Of a stretch of 52,406 bases of DNA, positions 23,446 to 32,084 are shown one piece after another (positions within the stretch are counted from its first letter, which is position 1; the number at the start of each line of letters is the position of its first letter). This DNA is from Fibrella aquatilis. GTDB lineage: Bacteria > Bacteroidota > Bacteroidia > Cytophagales > Spirosomataceae. Below the pieces are notes generated by a model. The model was not told where the DNA came from. It worked only from the letters and a program-made list of their open reading frames with translations, and searched no databases. Both the position numbers and the translations under genes were made by a program. The DNA is taken from positions 1 through 52,406 of the forward strand of contig NZ_JAFMYU010000037.1 of NCBI RefSeq assembly GCF_017353255.1. Reading direction: 5' to 3'.

Positions 23446-25161
23446 ATGAAACGCTTGATAAAACGGTCTACTCGTTGGCTTATGGGTTTAGTTCTCGGAT
23501 TTGCACTTTTGGCAACGTCCGACCTGATGGCCGTGGGGTTAACCAAACCGCTATCGGCCACGTGTTTACCGCCTAACCCACCCCTCATTGCTGGCAACCG
23601 GGCGCCCTTGTGCCGGGGGCAACAAACCGACCTGACTGCGTCGGGCTGCGGTGGCACGGTGATCTGGTCGACGGGGGAACGGGGGGCGAGTATCCGCGTT
23701 TCGCCGCACCAAACTACCCGCTACACCGCCGTTTGCCGCCTACCTGATGGCTGCGTGAGTTGCTTCGCCGAGGCGTTTACTGTCACCGTGGGCACACCTG
23801 ATGCACCCACCCTGCACACCACTACTCCCACAGTCTGTGCGGGTGATGCCCTGACCATTACGGCTGCTCACTGCGCCGGTACCCTTACCTGGACCAACCC
23901 CACCCTAACGGGCAAGTCCATCATAGTACGACCTACACAAACCACTGGCTATCAGGCTACTTGTCAGCAGGGTGCCTGCGTTGGGCCACTTTCGGCGGTG
24001 CTCACGGTAACGGTAGCACCTCCCACCACACCCCTGCTGCGCGTAGCCAACGGGCAATCTGTCGTTTGCGTTGGTCAACCCATTACGGTAGAAGCTGATG
24101 CCTGCGCCGGGCAGGTGCGCTGGTCGGACGGAGGCACGGGTATGCGCCGGACGTTGGTGGCCAGTCAGACGTTGCGCCTGCGGGCCGTTTGCCGGGTGGG
24201 CAGTTGCCAGAGCGACAGTTCGGCGGTGCTGACTGTTCCGGTGCAACAACCCGTACTAACCGTGCTGGCACAGACCACCGTTCAAAACGCCTGCCCTTTC
24301 CAAACCGCCGACCTCACGCGGGCCATCGGTGGTGCTTTCGACAAATCATTAACGTATGAGTTTCGAGCTTCGGCCAACCTCAATTCGCCGCTGCTAAACT
24401 CGCCGGGGGCTGTGCTGGCGGGGGTTTATTACGTGACCAGCAAGCCCGCCAATGGCTGTTCCAGCCTCCCGGTGGCCGTTTCGGCGGTTATTACTGCTTG
24501 CACCAACGCCATCGCGCCCTGCCTCAGCAACCCACCCATGGCCTCCCTCCGCCTCGACACGCTCGATGCGCAACGCGGCCTGGTATGCTTGCAGGCCAGG
24601 CTGCGCGGGTTTGATAGTTCGCCCCTCAGCTGGACCTACACCGGGTCGGGCCTGATGACCGACGGGCAAAGTTTACGTCCACGTTATGTAGCTTCTGAGG
24701 CCGACCACAAAATGGGGCAGATTACGTTTGCACTTACCACGCCCGACCCCGACGGCACAGGCCCCTGTACGGGTGCCAGTGCCAGGCTGACGGTGAACCT
24801 GACCAACCCGCAGTCGCCCACGGTAGTAGTACCAAAAGGCGACACCCTGCATGTGATCAACCAACCCGAAGCCAGCACGGTGTTTATTCCCGAAGGCTTT
24901 TCGCCTAACGACGACGGTATCAACGACCTGTTTGTGATCCGCAACGTACCCGCCGGGCTAACTGTGCAACTGGAAGTTTTTAACCGCTGGGGCCACCGGG
25001 TATATGCCAATGCCGATTACAGGAATGACTGGGACGGCACGGCTAACCAGGGGATTCGTGCCAATGACAAAGGCGCAGGCCTGCCCGATGGAACGTATTT
25101 TTATGTGGTAAAGACAAGTGACGGACGCGAATTTGTCCGGTTTATGACTATTGCCCGCTGA
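23446..25161 (+). CDS. Secreted Ig-like protein with T9SS type B (gliding-motility) C-terminal domain
   Basis: A 571-residue exported protein. A signal peptide (hydrophobic WLMGLVLGFALLAT) is followed by at least three cysteine-paired Ig-like repeats of about 80 residues (for example LCRGQQTDLTASGCGGTVIW, VCAGDALTITAAHCAGTLTW, VCVGQPITVEADACAGQVRW). The last ~95 residues form the type B sorting domain: VFIPEGFSPNDDGINDLF, LEVFNRWGHRVYAN, DWDGTANQG, LPDGTYFYVV. It is thus likely cargo of the type IX secretion system and surface-attached or released. It is followed 88 bp later by a PorE-like OmpA protein on the same strand. Confidence 0.9.
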   Translation: MKRLIKRSTRWLMGLVLGFALLATSDLMAVGLTKPLSATCLPPNPPLIAGNRAPLCRGQQTDLTASGCGGTVIWSTGERGASIRVSPHQTTRYTAVCRLPDGCVSCFAEAFTVTVGTPDAPTLHTTTPTVCAGDALTITAAHCAGTLTWTNPTLTGKSIIVRPTQTTGYQATCQQGACVGPLSAVLTVTVAPPTTPLLRVANGQSVVCVGQPITVEADACAGQVRWSDGGTGMRRTLVASQTLRLRAVCRVGSCQSDSSAVLTVPVQQPVLTVLAQTTVQNACPFQTADLTRAIGGAFDKSLTYEFRASANLNSPLLNSPGAVLAGVYYVTSKPANGCSSLPVAVSAVITACTNAIAPCLSNPPMASLRLDTLDAQRGLVCLQARLRGFDSSPLSWTYTGSGLMTDGQSLRPRYVASEADHKMGQITFALTTPDPDGTGPCTGASARLTVNLTNPQSPTVVVPKGDTLHVINQPEASTVFIPEGFSPNDDGINDLFVIRNVPAGLTVQLEVFNRWGHRVYANADYRNDWDGTANQGIRANDKGAGLPDGTYFYVVKTSDGREFVRFMTIAR

Positions 25162-25249
25162 CCGACGCCGCCGGTAAGCTCACTAAACAGGCTTATTCAG
25201 GCGTTATTTTGGGTGAATTGCTCTTAATGACATCAATTCAATAGTGACT

Positions 25250-27757
25250 ATGAGATGGCTTTTACGTTCCTGCGTCTGGATACTGCTCTTCCTGAGTGGA
25301 TATTCGGCCATGGCCAGCCCCCAACAGCGACCTGACTCGCTGTTGCTTAAGGCAGACCGTATGCTCAGCTACCGGGCATATGGCCGGGCCATCGACCTGT
25401 ATCAGCAGGCGCTGAACGGTAAGAACCTGACCCCTGTTCAGCGGGCATCGGCGCAGGCCAGCCTGGCGCAGGCGTACCGGTCGGTGGGAGACAATGTAAA
25501 GGCCGAAGCAGCTTTCCGCGAATGGATGACCCAGGCAGCTGCCAACAATGAGTCGGCCAGTACGGTGCTAGCGTATGCGCAAACGCTGGCCAGCAATGGC
25601 AAGTTTGCCGAAGCCGACGTGCAGTTCAGCCGGTACCAGACGCTGAAAGAGCAACAGCGCAGCCGCATACCGGCCAGTATTCCCACCGCCGCCGATGGGC
25701 GCCCCGCCGCCACCCGCCGCGAAGCCGTGCGCTACCAGATCGACGACCTGAGCCTGAACACAGGCAACGAAGAATTTAGCCCTATGTTCTACCAAAACGG
25801 GCTGGTCTACGTGTCGGGCAGCAAAGGCGGTTCAACCATCGAAACGTCGGGCAGTGGCGGTGGTGCGGGCTACCTCGACCTGATCTACATCCCTGACCGC
25901 AACCAGCTTACCAGCAAACAACGCTACGATGCCGACGGAGAGCTGATGAAAGGCAAAGCCGCCGCCGTGGGGTCGGGCGCACCGAGCCGCACGCCCGATA
26001 AGGTGGGCAAAGATTTTTACACGCAGGCCACCGCCAACGACAATAAAACGGCCGTTGGCTTCGACGCGGGCATTCGGGTGGCCGAAGGTCTGGGCTACGA
26101 CGACAAACAGGGCGTTGACCCCTCGAAACGGTTTTCGCAGTCGCTCAACACCCGGTATCACGAGGGGCCGTCTACGTTTTCGGCCGACGGCACGCAGATT
26201 ATTTTCACGCGTAACAATTATAACAACGGCAAGGCCAAAACCAGCGCCGAAAACGTCAATAAGCTGAAACTCTATACCGCCCGGCAGGTAGACGGGGCCT
26301 GGACCGACGTGGTGGAACTGCCCTTCAACAGCGATGAATATTCGGTGGGCCACCCCGCCCTGGGTCGCGGTCCCGACGGCACGCCCGATCAGCTGCTGTT
26401 CTTCGCGTCTGACATGCCCGGTGGCCTCGGCGGCACTGATCTTTATGTAACCCGCTGGTTGAACGGACGTTGGAGCGAGCCGCAGAACCTAGGACCGACT
26501 ATCAACACTAAAGGCAACGAGCTGTTTCCCTTCTCCGACGACAAAGGCAACCTCTACTATTCCACCGACGGCCGCAAGGGGCTGGGCGGGCTGGACGTAT
26601 TCTATGCGGCTATGGCGGGCACCACCGTGCGGTCGGTAGAAACTATCGACGCACCCATCAATTCGCCCGGCGATGACTTTGGCCTTATCACCGACGGCAC
26701 CCGCCACGCCGGTTTTCTGAGCAGCAACCGCAACGGCTCGGACGACATTTTTCGGTTCACCCGCGAAAGCTCGCTCTACGGCTGCCGTGACCTGACCCTG
26801 CGCGTGATTGACCGCGAAGCCGACATGCCCCTCGACAGCGTGACGGTGCTGGCCAAAAGCCGCCGCCCCGGCCAAACCGATCAGGTGCTGACCGTCGATG
26901 CCAACGGTATTGTGCGCTTTTGCCTCGACGGTGACAGCGATTACCTCTTCACCGCCCGCCGCGACGGCTACATCAACAGCACCATCGGTTTTTCGACCAA
27001 AGCCATGACCGACGACCAACCGTCGCAGCTGGAGATGACGATGCTGAAACCCACCATGATCATCGACACGGTCTACACCGAAACCAAAACGCTGGCCCCG
27101 CTGGACCCCAAAAAACCCCTCACCCGCTCGCGGCTGCGGGGCGCAGTGCTGGGCGAAGGCGACAGTTCACCCATTGAAGGAGTGACGGTGAAGCTGAAAA
27201 ACGAGTGCAACGGCGATATCCTATCTACCGTGACGGGTCCCGATGGAGGGTACGAGTTTGATCTGGTTGAGGGCTGCGACTACACACTTATTGCCTCGAA
27301 ACCGACCTACGGCACCAATTTCAGCCGGGTGCGCAAACTGGCCAAAAAGTCGAAACCCAAACTGGTGGCCGCCGACGTGAAGCTGCTGCGTGTGGGCGAG
27401 GTAATCCCGATGGACAATATTTACTACGACCTGGGCAACGCCACCATCCGCACCGATGCCGCCCGCGAGATAGACCGGCTAGTGTCGACGATGCAGAAAT
27501 ACCCCTCGCTGGTGATCGAGATTCGGTCGCACACCGACAGCCGGGGCGAGGCTGCCCGCAACCGGGAGTTGTCTACCCGCCGTGCCCGCGCCGTGGCCGA
27601 CTACCTGGCGTCGAAAGGCGTTCGCCGCAACCGCATCCTGGCCACGGGCTACGGCGAATCGTTACCCGTCAACAACTGCACCGACGGCGTGATCTGCACC
27701 GAATCAGAACATCAGCGCAACCGCCGTACGGAGTTTAAAATTCTGTCTATCAAGTAA
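25250..27757 (+). CDS. PorE-like outer-membrane/peptidoglycan protein (TPR, beta-propeller, CRD, OmpA)
   Basis: An 835-residue envelope protein. A signal peptide is followed by TPR-like helices (about 30-130), a PD40/WD40-like propeller (about 165-510; NEEFSPMFYQNGLVYVSG, GPSTFSADGTQIIFTRNN, ELFPFSDDKGNLYYSTDGRK), a carboxypeptidase-regulatory-like beta domain (about 630-710; GAVLGEGDSSPIEGVTVKL) and an OmpA peptidoglycan-binding domain (about 725-835; IYYDLGNATIRTDA, RSHTDSRGEAARNRELSTRR). This order matches P. gingivalis PorE, which anchors the T9SS to peptidoglycan. A GTG two codons upstream is possible. Several paralogues with this layout usually exist per genome, so PorE identity is not certain. 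Confidence 0.85.
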   Translation: MRWLLRSCVWILLFLSGYSAMASPQQRPDSLLLKADRMLSYRAYGRAIDLYQQALNGKNLTPVQRASAQASLAQAYRSVGDNVKAEAAFREWMTQAAANNESASTVLAYAQTLASNGKFAEADVQFSRYQTLKEQQRSRIPASIPTAADGRPAATRREAVRYQIDDLSLNTGNEEFSPMFYQNGLVYVSGSKGGSTIETSGSGGGAGYLDLIYIPDRNQLTSKQRYDADGELMKGKAAAVGSGAPSRTPDKVGKDFYTQATANDNKTAVGFDAGIRVAEGLGYDDKQGVDPSKRFSQSLNTRYHEGPSTFSADGTQIIFTRNNYNNGKAKTSAENVNKLKLYTARQVDGAWTDVVELPFNSDEYSVGHPALGRGPDGTPDQLLFFASDMPGGLGGTDLYVTRWLNGRWSEPQNLGPTINTKGNELFPFSDDKGNLYYSTDGRKGLGGLDVFYAAMAGTTVRSVETIDAPINSPGDDFGLITDGTRHAGFLSSNRNGSDDIFRFTRESSLYGCRDLTLRVIDREADMPLDSVTVLAKSRRPGQTDQVLTVDANGIVRFCLDGDSDYLFTARRDGYINSTIGFSTKAMTDDQPSQLEMTMLKPTMIIDTVYTETKTLAPLDPKKPLTRSRLRGAVLGEGDSSPIEGVTVKLKNECNGDILSTVTGPDGGYEFDLVEGCDYTLIASKPTYGTNFSRVRKLAKKSKPKLVAADVKLLRVGEVIPMDNIYYDLGNATIRTDAAREIDRLVSTMQKYPSLVIEIRSHTDSRGEAARNRELSTRRARAVADYLASKGVRRNRILATGYGESLPVNNCTDGVICTESEHQRNRRTEFKILSIK

Positions 27758-27762
27758 GGTTT

Positions 27763-27886
27763 AATGAACAATCGGTCCGCCGATGCGGTACAATGAATAA
27801 TGTACAATGGCTTCGCGCGGGAACATCTGATCGCGAAGCCATTGTACATTATTCATTGTACCGCATCGGCGGACCGATTGTTCATT
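27763..27886. repeat. Long perfect intergenic inverted repeat, 55-bp arms
   Basis: Perfect arms at 27763-27817 and 27832-27886 with a 14-nt loop, the longest in the window. The arm mixes AATGAACAAT/ACAATGAATAATGTAC words with CGGTCCGCCGATGCGG and a GGCTTCGCG apex. It starts 5 bp after the OmpA-protein stop and ends 10 bp before the ispE ATG, filling the gap. Confidence 0.95.
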
Positions 27887-27896
27887 TATTTACCCC

Positions 27897-28748
27897 ATGC
27901 TCTCCTTCCCATCCTGCAAAATCAACATTGGCCTGCAACTAACCGACCGTCGGGCCGATGGGTTTCATAATTTGTTATCGGCCTTTTATCCCGTTGGCTG
28001 GACCGACGTATTAGAGATTATTCCCGCTCCTTTAACTGAACAATCAGCAGATGAAAATGTTGATAGTGATCTAGTTACCTTCACCACCAGCGGCCTGCCA
28101 ATTCCCGGCGATCCTGCTCCTGCGCGTAATCTGTGCGTGCGGGCCTATCACCGCCTGAAGGCCGACTTCGACCTGCCGCCTGTGCAGATGCACCTCCACA
28201 AGGTTGTGCCCATTGGCGCCGGCCTGGGTGGCGGCTCAGCCGACGCAGCGGCCACGATCAACCTACTCAACGTGCAATTTGGCCTGGGGATGACCGTGGC
28301 GCAACGCGAAGATTATGCCCGTGAGTTGGGTAGCGACTGCGCTTTCTTCATTCAAAACAAACCCCAATACTGTATTGAAAAGGGGGACATATTTGAGCCA
28401 ATCGACCTCGATTTAAAAGGCCTTTATATCCTGCTGGTATATCCCAACCTGGCCATCTCTACCGCCGAAGCCTACGCAGGCGTGACGCCCCGCCAGCCCA
28501 TTACGCCCTTGCGCACCCTACTGGAAGCTCCCATTGAGCAGTGGCGCGGCACGGTCCATAACGATTTCGAGGATAGTCTTTTCCCCAAATATCCCCTCCT
28601 GGCCGAGATCAAAGCCCAACTCTACGACGCAGGCGCACTTTACGCCAGCCTCAGCGGCAGCGGCTCTACCCTCTACGGTATTTTTAGCGCCCCCCCGAAT
28701 TCCCCACCCCCCTTTTCGCGTTACACAGTCTGGGAAAGTAAATTGTGA
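27897..28748 (+). CDS. ispE: 4-diphosphocytidyl-2-C-methyl-D-erythritol kinase
   Basis: Phosphorylates CDP-methylerythritol in the MEP pathway of isoprenoid synthesis. The 283-residue GHMP kinase starts FPSCKINIGLQLTDRRADGF with the catalytic-site Lys/Asn, has HLHKVVPIGAGLGGGSADAA (ATP-binding glycine loop) and LGSDCAFFIQ with the family Asp, then PNLAISTAEAY and a C-terminal SLSGSGSTLYGIF loop. Length and motifs fit the family. The start codon is 10 bp after a 55-bp inverted repeat, and the stop codon lies inside the next one. Confidence 0.95.
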   Translation: MLSFPSCKINIGLQLTDRRADGFHNLLSAFYPVGWTDVLEIIPAPLTEQSADENVDSDLVTFTTSGLPIPGDPAPARNLCVRAYHRLKADFDLPPVQMHLHKVVPIGAGLGGGSADAAATINLLNVQFGLGMTVAQREDYARELGSDCAFFIQNKPQYCIEKGDIFEPIDLDLKGLYILLVYPNLAISTAEAYAGVTPRQPITPLRTLLEAPIEQWRGTVHNDFEDSLFPKYPLLAEIKAQLYDAGALYASLSGSGSTLYGIFSAPPNSPPPFSRYTVWESKL

Positions 28749-28836
28749 AAGGGTGAAAGAATGAAAGAGCGAATAGGCTGACGCAAGAACACGCTGGCGT
28801 CAGCCTATTCGCTCTTTCACTCTTTCGCTCTTTCGC
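28745..28836. repeat. Intergenic inverted repeat, GAAAGAGTG flavour
   Basis: Arms at 28745-28784 and 28797-28836, 40 bp with about four mismatches, all in the outer part. The inner part reads GAATAGGCTGACGC and complement. It overlaps the ispE stop and ends 10 bp before the oxidase subunit ATG. Apical GGCTGACGC is shared with 39105-39190. Confidence 0.9.
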
Positions 28837-28846
28837 TCATTCGCGC

Positions 28847-29449
28847 ATGAGTCGTTTCACCCGGCGGCGGGAGCCGTTTCGTTTTATGGTCTGGTTGGGC
28901 ATTGGGGGCAGCGTATTGCTCTTTACGGTGCTGCTGGGCGTCTATATTGTGCGCCAGACCGGGCCGGGCTGGGCTAGCGTAGCCTTGCCTAACGTGTTTG
29001 TACTCAGTACGGTAGTAATCCTGCTTAGCAGCCTGACGTTGCACAATGCCAACCGTGCCTTTCAGCACGAGCAGTTTTCGGGCTATCGGATCAACATGGC
29101 CACCACGCTGGTGCTCGGCACGTTGTTTATCCTATTGCAGGCCTGGGGCTGGCGGCAGATGGTGCGGGCGGGCGTGGGCCTGGAAGGCAACCCTGCCGGT
29201 AGCTTTGTTTACCTGCTGTCGGGCTTACACCTGCTGCATATTTTGGGGGGGCTGATATTCATTGGCATTGCCTTAGTTGAGGCCGTTCGGAAGCGAGCCT
29301 ATGTGGAGTCGTTCGTGTATAGCGTTAACCCACCTAACCAGCTCAAGATCAAGCTCATAACCCTCTACTGGCACTTCGTCGACGTGCTGTGGGTGGCGCT
29401 GTTTATCTTTCTGCTCTTCCACCATCATATTGCCTGGGCTACCTGGTAA
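28847..29449 (+). CDS. Heme-copper oxidase subunit III (cytochrome c oxidase-like)
   Basis: A 200-residue inner-membrane protein with five predicted helices, the short bacterial form of subunit III that supports the oxidase but carries no metal. Markers are LPNVFVLSTVVILLSSLTL, SGLHLLHILGGLIF with the conserved His pair, and LYWHFVDVLWVALFIFLLF, the family's final helix. No other oxidase subunit is nearby, so this copy is detached from the main cox operon. The ATG at 28847 lies 10 bp after the inverted repeat. Confidence 0.9.
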   Translation: MSRFTRRREPFRFMVWLGIGGSVLLFTVLLGVYIVRQTGPGWASVALPNVFVLSTVVILLSSLTLHNANRAFQHEQFSGYRINMATTLVLGTLFILLQAWGWRQMVRAGVGLEGNPAGSFVYLLSGLHLLHILGGLIFIGIALVEAVRKRAYVESFVYSVNPPNQLKIKLITLYWHFVDVLWVALFIFLLFHHHIAWATW

Positions 29450-29519
29450 ATCAGTTTCCCCAAACAGTCTGCCGTATCTTCGCAGTTGGGTAACAGACGC
29501 ACCCAACTCAGTTTTTCGC

Positions 29520-30710
29520 ATGAACTACATCCTCTTCGACGAGCCGACGATTCGCACCGCTTTGTTGCCATTTACCTTTACCCGGCCCGTAGCCGACATC
29601 CGCATCGGCATCTGGACGATTACCGAAAAGTGGCAGCAGTGGCTCCAGAAGCCCGTTTCGCATCTGACGGAAGGCTATTTGCAAACTAAATTTCCGGCCA
29701 TTTATACCGAAGCCGAGACGATCTACATCAATGGCGCGGCCTGCCCGTCGCGGGCGTTTTTGGCCACGCTGGAAACGCTGACTCCTGAAACGGCCCTGCT
29801 GCTGCCCGACCAGACCGTGTTGGCCGTGCGCACAAGCAAACGCCTGGACAAAGCGCCCGTCGCTACCGACTTCGCGCCCGTTGAAGTCGGGCCAGACACG
29901 CCCGTGATGATCCGGGAAATGCCCGACATCTTTGCCCTCAACGGCGATCAGATCCGGGTCGATTTCGCCAAACTTACCGATGGCAGGCAGTCGGCACCCA
30001 TCACAGATCCATTCACGAGGGTGTACGGCGGCAACAGTATATTTGTGGAAGAAGGCGCGGTAATCCGGGCAGCCACGCTCAACGCCGAAAATGGCCCGAT
30101 CTACATTGGCCGCAACGCCACCATCAGCGAAGGCACGATCATGATTGGTCCGTTTGCCCTTTGCCACGATGCCACGGTGAACTGGGGCGGCAAAATGCGC
30201 AGCAATACCACTATTGGCCCATTTTGCAAAGTGGGGGGCGAAGTGGGCAACTCGGTTTTCTTTGGCTACAGCAACAAGGCTCACGACGGCTTTCTGGGTA
30301 ATTCGGTTATTGGCGAGTGGTGCAACCTGGGTGCTAACGTTAACAACTCGAACCTCAAGAACGATTACGGCCCCGTGAAGCTGCACAGCTACGCCACCGG
30401 GCAACTGGAAGACACAAAACGGCTGTTTTGCGGCCTCATGATGGGCGACTACACCAAAGCGGGCATCAGCACCATGTTCAACACCGGCACGGTGGTGGGC
30501 GTAAACGTTAACGTGTTCGGGGCCGGTTTTCAACCCAAACACATCCCCTCATTCACCTGGGGCGGTGCCGCCGAAGGCTTTTCGCCCTACCGCCTCGATA
30601 AAGCCCTGCACGTAGCCCGCGAGTCCGTAGGTCGCCGCAACATCCCTTTCAACGACACTGAAGAAGCCGTTTTGCGAGCAATCTATTCAGTGGTAAGTGG
30701 TGAACGATGA
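29520..30710 (+). CDS. GlmU-like sugar nucleotidyltransferase/acetyltransferase of the Bacteroidota type
   Basis: A 396-residue protein like the group annotated as alternative GlmU or putative sugar-nucleotidyltransferase. It begins MNYILFDEPTIRTALLPFTF then RPVADIRIGIWTITEKW, replacing the classical GxGTRM loop. The C-terminal ~200 residues form a left-handed beta-helix of hexapeptide repeats (GPIYIGRNATISEGTIMIGP, SVIGEWCNLGANVNNSNLKN), as in GlmU. It probably makes UDP-GlcNAc or a related activated sugar for the envelope. The ATG at 29520 matches the conserved N-terminus. The last codons lie in an inverted-repeat arm. Confidence 0.85.
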   Translation: MNYILFDEPTIRTALLPFTFTRPVADIRIGIWTITEKWQQWLQKPVSHLTEGYLQTKFPAIYTEAETIYINGAACPSRAFLATLETLTPETALLLPDQTVLAVRTSKRLDKAPVATDFAPVEVGPDTPVMIREMPDIFALNGDQIRVDFAKLTDGRQSAPITDPFTRVYGGNSIFVEEGAVIRAATLNAENGPIYIGRNATISEGTIMIGPFALCHDATVNWGGKMRSNTTIGPFCKVGGEVGNSVFFGYSNKAHDGFLGNSVIGEWCNLGANVNNSNLKNDYGPVKLHSYATGQLEDTKRLFCGLMMGDYTKAGISTMFNTGTVVGVNVNVFGAGFQPKHIPSFTWGGAAEGFSPYRLDKALHVARESVGRRNIPFNDTEEAVLRAIYSVVSGER

Positions 30711-30786
30711 GGGGTGAGTTTGCTTCCGCCAGCGTAACTGCTCTGGCGGAAGCAAACTCACCCCTCATCGTTCACCACTTACCACT
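30691..30786. repeat. Perfect intergenic inverted repeat, GGTGAGT flavour, 43-bp arms
   Basis: Perfect arms at 30691-30733 and 30744-30786 with a 10-nt loop. The left arm encodes the final residues and stop of the GlmU-like gene, and the right arm ends 8 bp before the holB ATG. Words such as GTGGTAAGTGGTGAACG are close to the arm at 2173-2210, with a CTTCCGCCAG apex. Confidence 0.95.
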
Positions 30787-30794
30787 TACTATAC

Positions 30795-31976
30795 ATGCTT
30801 TTCTCCGACATCGTTGGCCACGACGACACTAAGCAGACGCTGGTGCGGGCCGTTCAGACCAATCACCTGGCCCACGCGCTCCTGTTCGACGGGCGGGCAG
30901 GTAGCGCCAACCTGGCTTTGGCGCTGGCCCTGGCTACCTATGTCAACTGCGAAACGCGGTCGGGCGGGGGTAGTGATGGCGGGTTGTTTGGCAGTCCGCT
31001 CCCGGCGGGGGTACCGCTTTCTGACGGCTGCGGGCAGTGTTCGTCGTGCATGAAAATGAGTCGGCTGGTGCATCCCGATTTGCACATGGTGTATCCGGTG
31101 GCTAACCTCGGTAAAGGCAAGAATACCAGCGAGGCCGTACTACCCGAGTGGCGTAAGTTCCTGATTGACAACCCCTACCGTACCTTGTCGGACTGGCTCG
31201 ATGCCACCGGGGGCGAAAACAAGCAGGGTAATATTGCTGCCGAAGAAGCCCGGAATATCCTGCAAAAGCTCTCGCTGAAGGCCTACGAGGGTGCTTATAA
31301 AATTATGATCATCTGGCTGCCCGAACTGATGAACGTAGCCTCGGCCAACGCGCTGCTGAAGGTGCTGGAAGAACCACCCGAACGAACGCTGTTTTTGCTC
31401 GTGACCAACCAACCCGACAAACTGCTGGTGACGATTTTGTCGCGGGCGCAGCGGGTAGCCGTGCGCAACTTCACCGATACCGAAGTAGCCACCCACCTGC
31501 GCCAAACCCTGAACCTCGACGAAACCCGCGCCCGCCGCCTCGCCTACCTCACCGACGGCAACCTGGCCCAGGCCCTGAAAATGGGCCAAACTAAGTCCGA
31601 TGATACCGTGGGCGATCAGCACGCCTGGTTTGCCGACTGGATGCGGGCGTGCTACCGCCAGGACCTGAACTGGCTCGTGAAACAGGCCGATCAGTTCGAC
31701 ACCCTACCCAAAGACCGCCAAAAAAGCCTGTTCGATTACAGCCTGCGCCTTTGCCGTGACCTATTCCTCTTCCAACAAGGGGCTACACAACTACTGCGCC
31801 TGCCCGACGATGAACTGAAGTTTGTACAAAACTTCGGCAAAACCCTTCGCCCGGACCTTATCGACCGCATGGTGGGTGACCTCAACGAAGCCGCCTACCA
31901 CATCGAGCGCAACGCACGCCCCAAAATGGTGCTACTGGACCTATCGCTAACCTTTGCGCGGCTTATTAAAAATTAG
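30795..31976 (+). CDS. holB: DNA polymerase III delta' subunit (clamp loader)
   Basis: Part of the clamp loader that places the sliding clamp on primed DNA. The 393-residue protein starts MLFSDIVGHDDTKQTLVRAV, has HALLFDGRAGSANLALALAL where DNA polymerase III gamma/tau has Walker A, and a four-Cys zinc segment (NC then CGQCSSCMKM). Later it has YKIMIIWLPELMNVASANAL, the arginine-finger region LLKVLEEPPERTLFLLVTNQ and LSRAQRVAVRNF. The loss of a GKT/S Walker A is the known feature of delta'. The helix bundle at the C-terminus fits clamp-loader assembly. Confidence 0.93.
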   Translation: MLFSDIVGHDDTKQTLVRAVQTNHLAHALLFDGRAGSANLALALALATYVNCETRSGGGSDGGLFGSPLPAGVPLSDGCGQCSSCMKMSRLVHPDLHMVYPVANLGKGKNTSEAVLPEWRKFLIDNPYRTLSDWLDATGGENKQGNIAAEEARNILQKLSLKAYEGAYKIMIIWLPELMNVASANALLKVLEEPPERTLFLLVTNQPDKLLVTILSRAQRVAVRNFTDTEVATHLRQTLNLDETRARRLAYLTDGNLAQALKMGQTKSDDTVGDQHAWFADWMRACYRQDLNWLVKQADQFDTLPKDRQKSLFDYSLRLCRDLFLFQQGATQLLRLPDDELKFVQNFGKTLRPDLIDRMVGDLNEAAYHIERNARPKMVLLDLSLTFARLIKN

Positions 31977-31978
31977 TC

Positions 31979-32082
31979 ATTGGTCATTACGCTGCGCTGT
32001 CATTCATTGTCATTCGCTGCGCCGCTGTCATTACTGGTAGGTTCGCGTCGGTAACGAACGACAGCGCAGCGTAATGACCAAT
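31979..32082. repeat. Intergenic inverted repeat, GTCATTACGC flavour
   Basis: Perfect 23-bp arms at 31979-32001 and 32060-32082 with a 58-nt loop that itself contains GTCATT direct repeats. It lies between the convergent holB and the large T9SS gene: 2 bp after the holB stop and 2 bp before the other gene's stop. Confidence 0.88.
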
Positions 32083-32084
32083 AC

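Noticed and set aside
29508-30542. Long minus-strand open frame inside the GlmU-like gene
   Set aside because: Antisense shadow; the beta-helix repeats on the plus strand are unmistakable.
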